This document shows positions 62,650 through 64,000 of a DNA stretch of 64,000 nt, one piece after another. Origin of the DNA: Bacillota bacterium (lineage in GTDB: Bacteria; Bacillota; Clostridia; Lachnospirales; Lachnospiraceae); NCBI GenBank assembly GCA_023414875.1, contig JAEZMV010000013.1, positions 8,108 to 72,107 of the forward strand, written 5' to 3'. A model generated the notes under the pieces. It did no database searches, was not told the DNA's origin, and was given only the letters and a program-made list of their open reading frames with translations. The translations under genes and the position numbers were made by a program. How positions within the stretch are numbered: position 1 is the first letter of the stretch; each line of letters opens with the position of its first letter.

Positions 62650-63051
62650 ATGAAAGAAATATTTGAAAAAATAGAATTGATGTCAAAGAATAATAGACGT
62701 ATAGTACTTGCCATTGTCATATTTTTCTTGATTTTTGAGGCAATGTTCTTATTTCCATTAAGATATGAATTATCAATATTAAACGCTGGTCTAATTTATT
62801 GTTACTTCATACTTGGATTTGCTTTGTGTGCTACAACAAGAAGAAAATCAATAGATATACTTTTAGGAATCAGTTTTACCAATATGATAGGACTTGGATT
62901 GCGTATTTGGTTAGAATGGGGAGAATATTCGATGATTAGAGATTTAACGTATAAAAATGTACTGTTTACGTATATTCCAATTATCATAACAACCTTCATC
63001 GGTTATCTATACACAAAAAATGTTATTCAAAGAAAATCTAAAACTGTTTAG
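62650..63051 (+). CDS. Small membrane protein carried by the cassette
   Basis: A 133-residue protein with an N-terminal polar helix and four hydrophobic segments (about residues 17-37, 43-62, 70-88 and 105-122), ending in a basic tail. GGGAGG lies 5 bases before the ATG. The Arg/Lys distribution places both ends in the cytosol. No family is recognised from memory; four-helix proteins of this size can be immunity or efflux proteins, but that is only a size argument. Being the sole cargo of a mobile cassette suggests it gives a benefit or protects the element. Confidence 0.75.
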   Translation: MKEIFEKIELMSKNNRRIVLAIVIFFLIFEAMFLFPLRYELSILNAGLIYCYFILGFALCATTRRKSIDILLGISFTNMIGLGLRIWLEWGEYSMIRDLTYKNVLFTYIPIIITTFIGYLYTKNVIQRKSKTV

Positions 63052-63060
63052 CAGTATGAT

Positions 63061-63090
63061 AATAAGCACCAATCACTCTGGGTGCTTATT
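63061..63090 (+). terminator. Terminator of the cassette gene
   Basis: AATAAGCACC pairs with GGGTGCTTATT and is followed by TTTAT, 10 bases after the stop and just inside the right inverted repeat. Confidence 0.8.
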
Positions 63091-63188
63091 TTTATAAATA
63101 ACAACACTATAATCTAACAGAGCCAAATCTTTTTTTTCATAATAATTCCCCTTTCATTTTTTCATTAGGCTTTTCGGTTTTTAACAAA

Positions 63189-63229
63189 ACAGGATTGACA
63201 TCCGGCTGCTTCAACCGGTATCAATCCTG
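63189..63229 (-). terminator. ssb-type gene terminator
   Basis: CAGGATTGA-x-ACCGG pairs with CCGGAxG-TCAATCCTG and on the minus strand is followed by TTTTG. It lies 76 bases after the stop of the SSB gene. Confidence 0.75.
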
Positions 63230-63304
63230 CTGATTTTTTTCAAACATTTACTTATTGATTACTTACACGAATAATTGTCTATCAAACGCGTAACACTTCC
63301 TATA

Positions 63305-63937
63305 TTAATACTCTTCGAGGTATTCCAGCTTGCTTACTGATACCTCATAGGCTACGCGCTTTTCGAAATCTACTTCATTCATCTTTTTCTGGTATTCACG
63401 ACTTTGAATTCTGCCCCAAATCTGAACGTGACCGCCTACCGTGAAGCTCTCTGCAAATCTTGCATTTCTTCCCCAGCAGATGCATGGGATATAATCGGAT
63501 TTGCCATATGGACGATTTACTGCAAGTAAAACATCGGCAATTTCTCTGCCAAGCGGTGTTTTACGATATATCGGTGGCTTACATACAAAGCCATCTAAGA
63601 AAATGTGATTCGGTTTTGCATTTTCAGATAATTCATCTACTATCTTAATTTCTCTTGCAAAAACGGATAACACTAATTTATTTTTACTTTCTTCATGTCG
63701 GTTATAGGATCTGAATTGTCCTAATACCTCTACAAACTTACCTTTATAATCCTGTTTTACATCAATTAGACGTTCTGAAACCATAACCGGAATCATATCA
63801 TAGGAATTACTTAACCTGCTTACTACAACCTCCAAAACATAGAACCCTTCTCCAAATACATCATGACTAAAAATAAAATCACTGATTACCTCTCCTGCAA
63901 TACTTACTTGATTGTTATCAAATACTTTATCTGTCAT
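63305..63937 (-). CDS. Single-stranded DNA-binding protein with two OB folds
   Basis: A 210-residue protein with two successive OB-type halves. The first (about 5-95, NQVSIAGEVISDF..) and the second (about 110-205, with NHIFLDGFVCKPPIYRKTPLGREIADVLLAVNRPY) both follow the SSB pattern; the second is closest to canonical SSB and includes CICWGRNARFAESFTVGGHVQIWGRIQSREY. The acidic DDIPF-type tip of housekeeping SSB is absent. This two-domain form is common in clostridia beside the normal ssb. An AGGGAGAGG ribosome site precedes the ATG. Function in replication or repair is presumed. Confidence 0.88.
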   Translation of the reverse strand: MTDKVFDNNQVSIAGEVISDFIFSHDVFGEGFYVLEVVVSRLSNSYDMIPVMVSERLIDVKQDYKGKFVEVLGQFRSYNRHEESKNKLVLSVFAREIKIVDELSENAKPNHIFLDGFVCKPPIYRKTPLGREIADVLLAVNRPYGKSDYIPCICWGRNARFAESFTVGGHVQIWGRIQSREYQKKMNEVDFEKRVAYEVSVSKLEYLEEY

Positions 63938-64000
63938 ATCGTACCTCTCCCTTCTTTCCCGGCGTTCATTATTACGCCAATCTGCTCTAAAATGTGGGGT

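Larger units (their letters stand above)
62443..63124. mobile_element. 682-bp non-autonomous transposon-like cassette
   Basis: The ends are 29-bp inverted repeats starting GGCTCTGTTAGATT (62443-62471 and 63096-63124), with one mismatch. Immediately outside, the 8-bp sequence AAATCTTT occurs at 62435-62442 and 63125-63132, a perfect target-site duplication. There is no transposase frame; the only cargo is the membrane-protein gene at 62650 with its promoter and terminator, plus a 40-codon open stretch after the left end (SLDLSNFEKDIVKAKHLL) that may be a transposase relic. An 8-bp duplication fits families such as IS1595, ISL3 or IS256, but the source is not identified. Confidence 0.82.

Overview
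The window looks like chromosomal DNA of a spore-forming, low-GC clostridium, most likely in the Lachnospiraceae (Lachnoclostridium/Anaerocolumna type). The support is an AT-rich base composition, a complete spoIIAA-spoIIAB-sigF operon followed by spoVAC-spoVAD-spoVAE, a DUF4250 gene, a Fusobacterium/clostridial-type ZTP riboswitch, and strong Shine-Dalgarno sites before nearly every gene. No rRNA, tRNA, CRISPR array or complete insertion sequence was seen.

Layout. 0.6-4.3 kb: a BlaI/BlaR1-type regulator and protease pair followed by a three-gene ABC exporter, with matching operator half-sites in front of both parts. 4.3-10 kb: small stress or regulator units (MarR with a PNPOx-fold protein, AraC, TetR with an aldo/keto reductase) and a toroid-VOC fusion protein. 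10-13.1 kb: a decayed stretch with a GNAT/kinase chimera, a surface protein that has lost its signal peptide, and a broken DUF488 gene. 13.1-20.7 kb: WYL regulator with a Gfo/Idh oxidoreductase, a DUF362 lipoprotein coupled to a permease, an ABC-F ATPase and a VOC protein. 21-27 kb: GH3 beta-glucosidase, a PadR regulator with a frameshifted SEDS (FtsW-like) protein, and a MerR/ferredoxin-type aldo-keto reductase pair. 27-31.4 kb: a stand-alone AICAR formyltransferase under a ZTP riboswitch, an L,D-transpeptidase, and FabV under a FabT-like site. 31.5-36.5 kb: a sugar locus (BadF-type kinase, GH4 glycosidase, LacI regulator, divergent C45-type acyltransferase). 36.6-41.5 kb: a two-component system with an FtsX-type ABC transporter. 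41.6-46.3 kb: small proteins, RarA, VanZ-like, YigZ/IMPACT and DUF6514-like genes. 46.9-57 kb: PBP1A, spoVA, spoIIA, a zinc-ribbon/TPR membrane protein and a BrkB-like protein. 57-64 kb: a very large SpoIID-type protein, dapA-dapB under a lysine riboswitch, a small transposon-like cassette, and a two-OB-fold SSB.

The genes form many small autoregulated units rather than one pathway. The cell-envelope theme is strong: PBP1A, L,D-transpeptidase, SpoIID-like, SEDS-like, VanZ-like, the diaminopimelate/lysine pathway, BlaR1 and the ABC exporters.

Two features no standard gene list would name stand out. First, gene gaps are populated by a family of modular hairpin repeats (about 31.4, 42.7, 45.0, 46.6, 53.5, 56.0 and 59.9 kb) that share modules in different orders and orientations and sometimes sit next to start codons. 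Second, at 62.4-63.1 kb a 682-bp cassette has 29-bp terminal inverted repeats with one mismatch and a perfect 8-bp target duplication. It carries only one small membrane-protein gene with its own promoter and terminator, so it looks like a recent non-autonomous transposon with a cargo gene. Three small genes of 40-53 codons with good ribosome sites were also found by reading the gaps.
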